Positions 35,336-43,948 of a stretch of DNA of 64,000 nucleotides are shown one piece after another. A program made the position numbers and the translations under genes. Under the pieces are notes generated by a model. It did not search any database, was not told the DNA's origin, and saw nothing but the letters and a program-made list of their open reading frames with translations. The first letter of the stretch is position 1. Every line of letters begins with the position of its first letter. Location of the stretch: assembly GCF_003024715.1 (NCBI RefSeq), contig NZ_PYLO01000001.1:248001-312000 (forward strand). Reading direction: 5' to 3'. The stretch is from Clostridium fessum. Its GTDB lineage: Bacteria > Bacillota > Clostridia > Lachnospirales > Lachnospiraceae.

Positions 35336-36634
35336 ATGGAGTTAGAGAAAATGTATGGCGACCTCGGCATTTCGAAAGAAGTGCTTGAATATGGAGCCAG
35401 AATCGAAGCGGCTCTGGAAGACCGTTTCACAAAGATCGATGGCAATGCAGAGTACAATCAGTTAAAGGTAATCGCTGCGATGCAGAAAAACCGCGTCAGC
35501 GATATTCATTTTTCCGGTACAACCGGATATGGTTACAACGACCTCGGACGTGAGACGCTGGAACAGGTATATGCGGATGTATTTCACACTGAGGACGCGC
35601 TGGTGCGCCCGCAGATCGTGTGCGGAACGCACGCGCTCTACACGGCATTAGCCGGAAACCTGCGCCCGGGCGACGAACTGCTTTCGCCGGTGGGAAAACC
35701 GTATGATACTCTGGAGGAAGTGATCGGCATCCGCGAGTCCAACGGTTCCCTGCGGGAGTACGGCATTTCATACCGTCAGGTTGACCTGCTGCCGGACGGA
35801 ACCTTCGATTACGACGGCATCCGCGCAGCGATCAACGAGAAGACAAAACTGGTAACCATCCAGCGTTCCAAGGGATACGCATCCCGTCCAACCCTCTCGG
35901 CAGAGCAGATCGGTGAACTGATTGCATTTGTTAAATCCATCAAACCGGAAGTGATCTGTATGGTAGACAACTGCTATGGCGAATTCGTTGAGCGGATCGA
36001 ACCGAGCGATCTCGGTGCGGACATGGTAGTCGGTTCCCTGATTAAAAACCCGGGCGGCGGACTGGCGCCGATCGGCGGCTATATCGCCGGAACCAGACAG
36101 TGCATCGAAAATGCAGCGTACCGCCTTGGTTCTCCGGGACTCGGACGGGAGGTCGGCGCCAGTCTTGGCGTCAACCAGTCCTTCTTCCAGGGACTTTTCC
36201 TGGCACCGACCGTTGTATCCGGCGCATTAAAGGGAGCTATCTTTGCGGCAAACGTCTATGAGCGCTTGGGCTTTGATGTGGTTCCAAACAGCACGGAGCC
36301 GCGCTATGATATCATTCAGGCGATCACGTTTGGAAAACCGGAGGGTGTTATTGCGTTCTGCCAGGGCATTCAGGCGGCGGCGCCGGTTGACAGCTATGTA
36401 TCGCCGGAACCGTGGGATATGCCGGGGTATGATTCCCAGGTTATTATGGCAGCAGGTGCCTTTATCCAGGGATCCTCGATAGAGCTTTCCGCGGATGGTC
36501 CGATCAAACCGCCGTACAGCGTCTTCTTCCAGGGCGGACTGACCTGGTACCATGCGAAGTTAGGCATTTTAATGTCCCTGCAGAAGCTTCTGGATGCAGG
36601 CATAGTAAAACCTGAGCAGCTCAAAATCGACTAG
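35336..36634 (+). CDS. Methionine gamma-lyase family PLP enzyme (YnbB / aluminium-resistance protein type)
   Basis: A 432-residue fold-type I PLP protein. Recognisable segments are the family's N-terminus ISKEVLEYGARIEAAL, the SDIHFSGTTGYGYNDLGRETLEQVYADVF block, IVCGTHALYTALAGNL, MVDNCYGEFVE, and the PLP-lysine segment SLIKNPGGGLAPIGGYIAG. Names in databases vary (methionine gamma-lyase, aluminium resistance protein, YnbB) and the physiological substrate is not settled. It follows miaA in many Firmicutes, as here, after the 133-bp element. GGAAAGGAACC is upstream of ATG 35336. Confidence 0.87.
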   Translation: MELEKMYGDLGISKEVLEYGARIEAALEDRFTKIDGNAEYNQLKVIAAMQKNRVSDIHFSGTTGYGYNDLGRETLEQVYADVFHTEDALVRPQIVCGTHALYTALAGNLRPGDELLSPVGKPYDTLEEVIGIRESNGSLREYGISYRQVDLLPDGTFDYDGIRAAINEKTKLVTIQRSKGYASRPTLSAEQIGELIAFVKSIKPEVICMVDNCYGEFVERIEPSDLGADMVVGSLIKNPGGGLAPIGGYIAGTRQCIENAAYRLGSPGLGREVGASLGVNQSFFQGLFLAPTVVSGALKGAIFAANVYERLGFDVVPNSTEPRYDIIQAITFGKPEGVIAFCQGIQAAAPVDSYVSPEPWDMPGYDSQVIMAAGAFIQGSSIELSADGPIKPPYSVFFQGGLTWYHAKLGILMSLQKLLDAGIVKPEQLKID

Positions 36635-36690
36635 AAATGACGTTTTTTGAATGATTTTGTAATTAATTTTAAGAAAACTTTAAAAAAAAA

Positions 36691-36725
36691 TCTGCCGGAC
36701 TGTCTATACACATTCCGGCAGTTTG
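36691..36725 (+). terminator. Possible terminator after the PLP gene
   Basis: CTGCCGGA (36692-36699) pairs with TCCGGCAG (36714-36721) across a 14-base loop with only three T after. An A-run on the upstream side gives it partial bidirectional character. Tentative. Confidence 0.5.
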
Positions 36726-36769
36726 TGCTAAGATAATAAAGATTATAGAAAGGGACGGTATTCGGTATC

Positions 36770-37024
36770 ATGAATCGAGCAAAAAATTTCTGGATTCTTC
36801 TGCTGCTCCTGATGACAGGGATTGTGTTAGGTGGATTTATCGGAAATATGGCATCCGGCGTCAGGGGACTGTCGTGGCTGAATTACGGACAATCCTTCGG
36901 TCTGATGGACCCGGTTGTTCTTGATTTAGGAATCCTGGTTATCACGTTTGGTCTGTCAATCCGGGTGACGATGGCGAGCATCATCGGCGTTGTCATTGCA
37001 CTGATCGCATATCGTCTGATTTAA
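36770..37024 (+). CDS. DUF4321 small membrane protein
   Basis: An 84-residue protein with two hydrophobic segments (residues 7-28 and about 48-83) and a short turn between them (ASGVRGLSWLNYGQSFGL). The pattern matches the DUF4321 family found next to radC and mreC in Clostridia. The role is unknown; its position at the head of the radC-mreCD-pbp2 block suggests a link to the envelope. AAAGGGACGG precedes ATG 36770. Confidence 0.8.
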   Translation: MNRAKNFWILLLLLMTGIVLGGFIGNMASGVRGLSWLNYGQSFGLMDPVVLDLGILVITFGLSIRVTMASIIGVVIALIAYRLI

Positions 37025-37091
37025 TCAAAGAATCCCGCCTGGTGGGAATGGCTTTCTGTATGCAGAGGAGAGGCACGCAGGAGGACAATCA

Positions 37092-37838
37092 ATGAAAAAA
37101 GAAACAGAGAAACCAGTAAAAAGTTCTGAACCGGCCGGTGGATGGCGTCTTACCATGAAAGATATCCCTGAAAAAGACCGCCCCTACGAAAAATGTGAGA
37201 GGGAGGGAGTTGGGGCACTGACGGACGCCGAGCTTTTAGCGATCCTTATCCGGACCGGAAACCGGCAGGAGTCGGCACTTTCTCTGGCAACCCGGATTCT
37301 GGCGCAGGCGCAGCCGCCGGGGATTTTAGGGCTTTTGCATCTGACTCTTCCAGAACTGATGGAGCAGAAAGGAATCGGCAGAGTCAAGGGAATCGAACTT
37401 TTGTGTGTGGGAGAACTGTCACAGCGGATCTGGCGCACCTTGACGCTTTCAGAAGCGCCTGCTTTTACGGCGCCGGAGGCGATCGCCGCTTTTTATATGG
37501 AGGAAATGCGTCACAAAGAGCAGGAAGAGATGCACCTGATGATCCTCAATACGAAGCAGAAGCTGATTCGGGATATCCTGCTGTTTCGGGGAACCTTCAA
37601 TCACTCTCCGGCATCTCCGAGGGAGATATTTATCGAGGCGCTGCGCTATCATGCAGCCAGCATCGTTTTAGTACATAATCATCCGAGCGGGGATCCTACC
37701 CCCAGTGCGGAGGATCGGCGGACGACCGTCCGGATTCAGGAGGCGGGCGCTATGCTGGGAATCCGGCTTTTGGATCATGTGATTATCGGCGAACAAGCCT
37801 ATTTTAGTTTCAAAGAACGGGGAATACTATCATTATGA
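37092..37838 (+). CDS. radC: RadC family JAMM-domain protein
   Basis: A 248-residue protein with an N-terminal helix-hairpin-helix-like part (MKDIPEKDRPYEKCEREGVGALTDAELLAILIRTG, then EQKGIGRVKGIEL) and a C-terminal JAB/JAMM metal-binding domain with the VHNHPSGDPTPSAED motif. Although named for DNA repair, no enzymatic activity is established. It is commonly located just before mreB or mreC, as here. Its stop overlaps the mreC ATG by 4 bases. Confidence 0.93.
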   Translation: MKKETEKPVKSSEPAGGWRLTMKDIPEKDRPYEKCEREGVGALTDAELLAILIRTGNRQESALSLATRILAQAQPPGILGLLHLTLPELMEQKGIGRVKGIELLCVGELSQRIWRTLTLSEAPAFTAPEAIAAFYMEEMRHKEQEEMHLMILNTKQKLIRDILLFRGTFNHSPASPREIFIEALRYHAASIVLVHNHPSGDPTPSAEDRRTTVRIQEAGAMLGIRLLDHVIIGEQAYFSFKERGILSL

Positions 37839-38689
37839 AAAACAGCAAGTATATTCTGGCAGGTATGTCAGCCTTCTGTCTTGTGCTGATTACAGCAACG
37901 TCTATCAAATCAAGCTTTCTGATGCCGCTTCGGACGGGTGTCGGTTTTGTTCTGGTACCGCTGCAGTCAGGCGTCAACGCGATTGGCACAGGTCTCTACA
38001 ATGCGCTTGAAAATTTTTCCTCCCTGCGGGAGGCGCAGGAGGAGAACAAAAATCTCCAGATGCGTCTGGATCAGATGGTGGAAGAGAACAACCGCTTGCA
38101 GTCGGAGCTTTACGAGTTAGACCGTCTCAGAGAGCTGTATCAGCTTGATCAGGAATATATGCAGTATAAAAAAATAGCCGCCCGTGTCATTGCAAAGGAC
38201 TCTGGAAACTGGTTTCAGGTATTCCGGATCGACAAGGGAGCGGACGATGGCATCCAGGAAGATATGAACGTCATGGCAGGTGGCGGACTGGTCGGTATTG
38301 TAACCGATGTCGGGGCAAACTATGCAACTGTCCGCGCGATCATCGATGATGACAGCAACGTCAGCGGCATGTCCCTGCGGACCGGCGATACCTGTAATGT
38401 ATCCGGCAACCTGACGCTTTACCAGGATGGACGGCTGGGACTTGACCATATCAAGAAAGAGGCAGATATCCAGGAGGGCGACAAGATCGTGACCTCCAAC
38501 ATCAGTGATATTTTCCTGCCGGGCATTCTCATCGGTTATGCCTCCGGGCTGACGACCGATGCCAACAACGTAACCAAATCCGGTACAATCATTCCGGTTG
38601 CAGATTTTGATAACCTGCAGGAGGTACTGGTAATCACCCAGCTGAAAAATGGGGATGGAGGCGACAATAATGCGGAAGCTGCTGATTAA
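37835..38689 (+). CDS. mreC: Rod shape-determining protein MreC
   Basis: MreC is a bitopic scaffold of the elongasome that activates PBP2-RodA. The 284 residues show a short cytoplasmic start, a transmembrane helix (residues about 5-25), a coiled coil (residues 55-100, LREAQEENKNLQMRLDQMVEENNRLQSEL) and the beta-barrel pair domain with the ARVIAKDSGNWFQVFRIDKGADDGI and GLVGIVTDVG motifs. No mreB gene is adjacent; it must lie elsewhere. The gene couples to radC upstream and overlaps mreD downstream by 20 bases. Confidence 0.93.
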   Translation: MKNSKYILAGMSAFCLVLITATSIKSSFLMPLRTGVGFVLVPLQSGVNAIGTGLYNALENFSSLREAQEENKNLQMRLDQMVEENNRLQSELYELDRLRELYQLDQEYMQYKKIAARVIAKDSGNWFQVFRIDKGADDGIQEDMNVMAGGGLVGIVTDVGANYATVRAIIDDDSNVSGMSLRTGDTCNVSGNLTLYQDGRLGLDHIKKEADIQEGDKIVTSNISDIFLPGILIGYASGLTTDANNVTKSGTIIPVADFDNLQEVLVITQLKNGDGGDNNAEAAD

Positions 38690-39188
38690 CCTTGTCATGC
38701 TGATTCTGGCATTCACGATCCAGATCTGCGTGTTCCCACAGATCGCCTTCTTATCTTCGGCTCCGAACCTGCTGCTGATTGTGGTGTTTGTGTGCAGCTT
38801 CATTGAGGGGCGCGAGCGGGGGATGTTCTACGGGCTGGTGGCAGGTCTTTTTATGGATCTGTTTTACAGTGGACCATTTGGCTTTTATACACTGTTTTTC
38901 ATCAATCTGGGGTATGTCAGTGGAATCTGCAACAAGTATTATTATGAAGACTACATCACGCTGCCGCTGCTTTTGAGCCTGGCAAGTGATTTAATCTATA
39001 ACCTGTACATCTATGTATTCCGGTTCCTGATACGGAATCGTCTGAATTTTGGGCATTATCTGGTCTCCATCATTATCCCGGAGATCATATTTACCACGGT
39101 TACGACGCTTGTCGTATACCGGTTTTTCCTTTTTATCAACCGGAAACTGAAAGAATGGGAACAAAGGAGAGATTCGAACATTGTTTGA
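38670..39188 (+). CDS. mreD: Rod shape-determining protein MreD
   Basis: A 172-residue integral membrane protein with five or six hydrophobic helices, an elongasome component. ATG 38670 is preferred because GGAGG lies at 38657-38661; the open frame extends 7 codons upstream to 38649, which would place the ribosome site inside the coding part. The segment FIEGRERGMFYGLVAGLFMDLFYSGPFG is the MreD signature. It overlaps mreC by 20 bases and mrdA by 8, so the three are translationally coupled. Confidence 0.9.
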   Translation: MRKLLINLVMLILAFTIQICVFPQIAFLSSAPNLLLIVVFVCSFIEGRERGMFYGLVAGLFMDLFYSGPFGFYTLFFINLGYVSGICNKYYYEDYITLPLLLSLASDLIYNLYIYVFRFLIRNRLNFGHYLVSIIIPEIIFTTVTTLVVYRFFLFINRKLKEWEQRRDSNIV

Positions 39189-42081
39189 TGACCTGAAAGA
39201 ATATCTGCGAGAATGGTTCAAAAAAGTGATTACCTCCCGGCTTTTTGTCCTGGCGGTTGTGTTCTGCCTGATGTCGTCCGCATTGGTGATGCGGTTGTTC
39301 AACCTGCAGATCATCAAGGGCGAAGAGTATCAGGATGCATATACAGCGATGACGGAAAAAGTCATAAAGACTGCCAGCACGCGGGGTAATATCTACGATC
39401 GGAACGGCAATGTGCTGGCGTACAACGAACTGGCATACGACGTTACCATACAGGATACCGGTGCGTACAAGACGGATGCACAGTGGAACACGATGCTCTA
39501 CGATCTGGTATCGATCTTGAATAAACACGGTGAGAGCGCACAGACCAGTTTAGAGCTTACGCTCGATCACGATGGAAATGTCGTGTATACCTCCGAGACA
39601 CAGTCCGGACGCAAGCGATTCCTGCGTGATTATTATGGTCTTAAAAATGTGGATGAGATGGACGATTCAGATGGAAAATACCCGTCCGACATTTCAGCGC
39701 CAGATCTGCTGGAGCGGATGAAAAAGGAGTACCACCTGACACTCGGTGACGATAAGAACCGGGACGGGCGCCCGCTTGACAAAGACGGCAATCCCATCGA
39801 TGTTTCGGATGAGGTGGCGCTGCAGATCGTCGGTATCCGCTACACGATGCGTTTTACCGCGTTCCAGAAGTACGAATCTACAACGATCGCGACGGATATC
39901 AGCGATGAGACCGTTGCAGACATTTTAGAGCACGCAGCCGATCTGGTGGGCGTCAATATACAGGAATCGACGATCCGTGTGTACAATGAAAGCATCTACT
40001 TTGCGCCGATCATTGGATATACGGGAAAAGTAACGAGCGAACGTCTGGAGGAGTTAAAGACGGTCAACGATGACTATGAGTTAAATGATGTCGTAGGCCG
40101 TACCGGCATCGAATCCTCGATGGAGCTGGAATTAAAGGGTAAGAAAGGTTCCCAGACGGCATATGTAGATAACGTCGGAAGAATCCTAAGCGTGACCGGG
40201 GAAGTCGCACCGGTGGCAGGCAACGATATCTGGCTGACCCTCGATCTGAACCTTCAGAAGGGTATTTACCACATTCTGGAGAAGCAGCTGGCGGGCGTCT
40301 TGTTAAAGACGATTGTCAACCAGGATGAGAAAGATATCGCTTATATCGATTCTTCCAGTATTAAGATACCGATCAAGAAGGCATACTTCCAGCTGATCAA
40401 CAACAACGTCCTCTCGATTGACAATTTCGCTTCCGAAGAGGCATCCGATGTGGAACAGCAGATTTATCAGAAGTACGAGAGCTCACGCGTGCGGATTGAA
40501 CAGGAACTGCGGGGTGAACTGCAGTCTGAAAATGCAACGCCGATGAACGCGCTGTCAGAGGAAATGCAGGCATATATGCAGTATATCTATTCGTATCTTT
40601 CTTCCAGCAACAAGGCGATTGTCCAGCGTGATGCGATCGATACGTCCAGTGACATGTATCAGGCGTGGAAGAACGGTACGATCAGTCTGCGGGAATACTT
40701 ATATTATGGAATTGCCAACAACTGGATCGATACGACGAAGCTGGACATACAGAGCCGGTATTCGAATGCGGACGATGTCTTCACGGCACTGCTGGACGAC
40801 TGTTTCCGCGATCTGGAACAGGATCCGGCATTCGAGAAACTGATTTATCAGTATTTAATCAATAACAATGTTGTGACCGGGCGCGAGCTCTGCATGGCGC
40901 TCTATTCCCAGAATGTGCTTGCATACGATGAGAATGAGGTCAACCTGCTGCGTGTCAGCGGGGAAGAATATGCGTACCAGTTCCTGATGAATAAGATCCG
41001 CAATATTGAGATCACACCGGCGCAGCTGGCACTTGACCCGTGTACGGCGAGCTGTGTCGTGACGAGCGCGAAGACTGGCGAGGTGCTGGCACTGGTATCT
41101 TATCCAAGCTATGACAACAACCGGATTTCGGACAGCACCTATTTTGCCCAGCTAAATGCCGATCAGTCGCTGCCGCTGCGAAACAATGCGACGCAGACGC
41201 TGAAAGCACCAGGCTCCACCTTTAAGCCGATCACGGCGATTGCAGGTCTGGAAGAGGGGGCAATCACGCTTTCTGATATGATTAACTGTACCGGTATTTA
41301 TGAGGAAGTCAGCAATCCGATCCGATGCTGGAAATATCCAGGCTTCCACGGACCGTTAAACGTCGTGGGAGGTATCGAAAATTCCTGTAACTATTTCTTC
41401 TCGGAGGTGGCGCACCGCCTGTCCACAGAGACAGATGGAAGCTACAAACCGGAGAAAGGTCTGGAGACGCTGAAAAAATATGCGACCATGTTCGGTTTGG
41501 ACCGGACTTCGGGCATTGAAATCTCGGAGGCGACGCCGTCTATCAGTGATACCGATCCGGAGCGTTCCAGTATGGGACAGGGTACGCACCAGTTTGCGAG
41601 CGTGCAGCTTGCCCGCTATGTGACGGCGCTTGCCAACCGCGGCACGGTCTATGATCTGAGCTTGATTGATAAGGAGACGGATTCCCAGGGTAATCTGGTC
41701 AAGGATTATTCGCCGGCTGTGGCGTCAACCCTTGATTTCCAGACAAGCACCTGGGATGCAGTCCAACAAGGTATGCGCCAGGTAGTTACCAACAGTTCGA
41801 CCAAGCGCATGTTTGATGGTCTGGACGTACACGTGGCCGGTAAGACCGGTACGGCGCAGGAGTCCCAAAAACGGGGCAACCACGCGTTCTTTATTTCGTT
41901 TGCACCGTATGAGAATCCGGAAATTTCGGTGACGGTCAGTATCCCGAATGGATATTCTTCTTCGAATGCAGCGATGGTGGCAAAACACGTATATCGTTAT
42001 TTCTATGGCTATGCGAGTCTGGACGATATCCTGAATTCAGGAGCATTGGATGCGTCCAATGAACGAATCAATGGAGATTAA
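39181..42081 (+). CDS. mrdA: Penicillin-binding protein 2 (elongasome transpeptidase)
   Basis: A 966-residue class B PBP that cross-links peptidoglycan during elongation with RodA. It has one N-terminal transmembrane helix (residues 20-40), the pedestal domain (STRGNIYDRNGNVLAYNEL), a transpeptidase domain with Ser679 in STFK (catalytic serine and Lys682), the SCN motif at Ser735-Asn737 and KTGT at Lys888. The start is TTG 39181 behind AAAGGAGAG. It is longer than most PBP2 proteins because about 250 helical residues (roughly 358-610) are inserted between the LTLDLNLQ strand and the ALDPCTASCVVTSAKTGEVLALV strand of the transpeptidase fold. It sits between mreD and minC. Confidence 0.94.
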   Translation: MFDDLKEYLREWFKKVITSRLFVLAVVFCLMSSALVMRLFNLQIIKGEEYQDAYTAMTEKVIKTASTRGNIYDRNGNVLAYNELAYDVTIQDTGAYKTDAQWNTMLYDLVSILNKHGESAQTSLELTLDHDGNVVYTSETQSGRKRFLRDYYGLKNVDEMDDSDGKYPSDISAPDLLERMKKEYHLTLGDDKNRDGRPLDKDGNPIDVSDEVALQIVGIRYTMRFTAFQKYESTTIATDISDETVADILEHAADLVGVNIQESTIRVYNESIYFAPIIGYTGKVTSERLEELKTVNDDYELNDVVGRTGIESSMELELKGKKGSQTAYVDNVGRILSVTGEVAPVAGNDIWLTLDLNLQKGIYHILEKQLAGVLLKTIVNQDEKDIAYIDSSSIKIPIKKAYFQLINNNVLSIDNFASEEASDVEQQIYQKYESSRVRIEQELRGELQSENATPMNALSEEMQAYMQYIYSYLSSSNKAIVQRDAIDTSSDMYQAWKNGTISLREYLYYGIANNWIDTTKLDIQSRYSNADDVFTALLDDCFRDLEQDPAFEKLIYQYLINNNVVTGRELCMALYSQNVLAYDENEVNLLRVSGEEYAYQFLMNKIRNIEITPAQLALDPCTASCVVTSAKTGEVLALVSYPSYDNNRISDSTYFAQLNADQSLPLRNNATQTLKAPGSTFKPITAIAGLEEGAITLSDMINCTGIYEEVSNPIRCWKYPGFHGPLNVVGGIENSCNYFFSEVAHRLSTETDGSYKPEKGLETLKKYATMFGLDRTSGIEISEATPSISDTDPERSSMGQGTHQFASVQLARYVTALANRGTVYDLSLIDKETDSQGNLVKDYSPAVASTLDFQTSTWDAVQQGMRQVVTNSSTKRMFDGLDVHVAGKTGTAQESQKRGNHAFFISFAPYENPEISVTVSIPNGYSSSNAAMVAKHVYRYFYGYASLDDILNSGALDASNERINGD

Positions 42082-42095
42082 GAGGTGATGGAACT

Positions 42096-42761
42096 ATGAA
42101 AAGTTCCGTAGTAATAAAGGGATGTAAGTCCGGTATGACGGTAATTCTGAATCCGGACACCCCCTTTGAACAGTTACTGGAGGATGTAGGGAAAAAGTTT
42201 AAAGAAAGTGAAAAATTCTGGGGATCCGCCCAGATGACGCTGACCCTGGAGGGGAGAAAACTGACCCCAATCGAGGAACTGCAGGTGACGGATGCGATTA
42301 CCGCCAATTCCCAGATAGAGATTCTCTGTCTGCTGGATACTGACGCTAACCGCATCGCCCGCTGTGAAAAGGCGCTGACCGAGCGGCTGATGGAGCTGAC
42401 TGCCCGGACGGGACAATTCTATAAGGGTAATTTATCCCGGGGCGATCTGCTGGAATCCGATGCGAGCATCGTGATCATCGGGGATGTGGAGCGCGGCGCG
42501 CGTGTCAGCGCACGGGGCAATATCGTCGTCCTCGGCACGCTGGCGGGTTCCGCCCATGCTGGGGCGGCGGGAAGTGAGGACGCGGTGATCACCGCGCTGG
42601 AGATGTCGCCGATGCACCTTCGGATTGCTGATCTGACAGCCAAAACGCGCAGCCAGGGTAAAAAGATGGGGCGCGGACCGATGATTGCATCGGTATCCGG
42701 TGGAAACATTGACGTAGAATCGGTCAAAAAAAGTTTTTTAGATTATTTTCATTTTATTTAG
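42096..42761 (+). CDS. minC: Septum site-determining protein MinC
   Basis: MinC blocks FtsZ assembly away from mid-cell. The 221 residues divide into an N-terminal FtsZ-inhibitory domain (MKSSVVIKGCKSGMTVIL) and a C-terminal beta-helix that dimerises and binds MinD (SDASIVIIGDVERGARVSARGNIVVLGTLAGSAHAGA). AAGAGGTGATGG precedes ATG 42096, 14 bases after mrdA. It is the first of minC-minD-minE, with a small hairpin (42788-42813) before minD. Confidence 0.94.
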   Translation: MKSSVVIKGCKSGMTVILNPDTPFEQLLEDVGKKFKESEKFWGSAQMTLTLEGRKLTPIEELQVTDAITANSQIEILCLLDTDANRIARCEKALTERLMELTARTGQFYKGNLSRGDLLESDASIVIIGDVERGARVSARGNIVVLGTLAGSAHAGAAGSEDAVITALEMSPMHLRIADLTAKTRSQGKKMGRGPMIASVSGGNIDVESVKKSFLDYFHFI

Positions 42762-42787
42762 CGTATTTAATGGATTTAAGACTGGAA

Positions 42788-42813
42788 TTATTCTACTTTT
42801 TAGAGTAGAATAA
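42788..42813 (+). promoter_or_regulatory. Small stem-loop between minC and minD
   Basis: TTATTCTACT (42788-42797) pairs perfectly with AGTAGAATAA (42804-42813) around a 6-base loop. No T-run follows, so it is not a standard terminator. It may adjust the ratio of MinC to MinD. Confidence 0.5.
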
Positions 42814-42845
42814 AATGGTAAAACAGAATACAGGAGGATGTTCCT

Positions 42846-43637
42846 ATGAGCGAAGTTATCGTTATTACTTCCGGAAAAGGAGGCGTCGGCAAAACGACAA
42901 CCTCAGCGAACGTCGGCACCGGGCTTGCCATGCTTGGCAAACGGGTGGTTCTCATCGACACCGATATCGGTCTGAGAAACCTGGATGTCGTCATGGGACT
43001 GGAAAACCGGATTATCTACAATCTGGTCGATGTGATCGAGGGAAACTGCCGGATGAAGCAGGCGCTGATTCGAGACAAAAGATATCCTGACCTGTTCTTA
43101 TTACCTTCCGCCCAGACGCGGGACAAGTCGTCCGTGAGTCCGGGGCAGATGATAAAATTAGTAGAAGACTTAAGAGAAGAGTTTGATTACATACTGCTTG
43201 ACTGTCCCGCCGGGATTGAGCAGGGCTTTCGCAATGCGATCGCCGGGGCGGACCGGGCGCTGATTGTCACGACACCGGAGGTATCCGCGATAAGGGATGC
43301 TGACCGGATCATCGGACTTTTAGAAGCATCCGGGGTCGGGCGTATGGACCTGATCATCAACCGGATCCGGAGCGATATGGTGCGCCGGGGCGATATGATG
43401 TCGGTGGATGATGTGATGGATATTCTGTCTGTCCCTGTGATTGGCACAGTCCCGGACGATGAGGATATCGTTATATCCACGAATCAGGGCGAACCGCTGG
43501 TCGGCATGAATGGATATGCCGGGCAGGCATATTTAAACATATGCAAACGAATACTTGGAGAATCGGTACCATTTATACAGCTTGATGCGTCTCCGGGCTT
43601 CTGGTCCCGGATATCCGGCTTCCTCAAACGTGCATAG
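42846..43637 (+). CDS. minD: Septum site-determining ATPase MinD
   Basis: MinD is a membrane-associated ATPase that carries MinC to the poles. The 263 residues begin with the deviant Walker A motif TSGKGGVGKTT; the catalytic DTDIGLRNLDVVMGLENR and LLDCPAGIEQGF segments follow. The C-terminal GFWSRISGFLKRA is an amphipathic membrane-targeting helix. CAGGAGGATG lies ahead of ATG 42846. minE follows 11 bases downstream. Confidence 0.96.
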   Translation: MSEVIVITSGKGGVGKTTTSANVGTGLAMLGKRVVLIDTDIGLRNLDVVMGLENRIIYNLVDVIEGNCRMKQALIRDKRYPDLFLLPSAQTRDKSSVSPGQMIKLVEDLREEFDYILLDCPAGIEQGFRNAIAGADRALIVTTPEVSAIRDADRIIGLLEASGVGRMDLIINRIRSDMVRRGDMMSVDDVMDILSVPVIGTVPDDEDIVISTNQGEPLVGMNGYAGQAYLNICKRILGESVPFIQLDASPGFWSRISGFLKRA

Positions 43638-43648
43638 GAGGGGACGCT

Positions 43649-43948
43649 ATGATTCTGATTGCAGAACTGTTTACGAAAAAGAATTCCGGCGAGATAGCCA
43701 GAAAGCGTTTAAAACACCTTCTGACTGCCGATCGGGCGGGCTGTTCGCCGGAACTTCTGGATCTGATTCGCGCAGATTTCCTGAGGAGCGTGTCACGTTA
43801 TCTGGAGATTGATCCGGGGGATGTGACACTCCGGATTCTGAGGACATCCTCAGAACAGCCGGCGGAGGTATTCCCGGCGGTCTGTGCGTCGGTGCCGGTT
43901 CTTACTTTAAGGAGCCATTTACAGCATGATATTCGATTACCAATTTAG
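43649..43948 (+). CDS. minE: Cell division topological specificity factor MinE
   Basis: MinE stimulates MinD ATPase and drives pole-to-pole oscillation. The 99-residue protein has the short MinD-binding N-terminal part (SGEIARKRLKHLLTADRAGCSPELLDLIRADFL) and a C-terminal topological-specificity strand pair (SRYLEIDPGDVTLRIL). Its presence with minC and minD means that this rod uses an oscillating system rather than MinJ/DivIVA alone. The last 23 bases overlap rodA. Confidence 0.9.
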   Translation: MILIAELFTKKNSGEIARKRLKHLLTADRAGCSPELLDLIRADFLRSVSRYLEIDPGDVTLRILRTSSEQPAEVFPAVCASVPVLTLRSHLQHDIRLPI

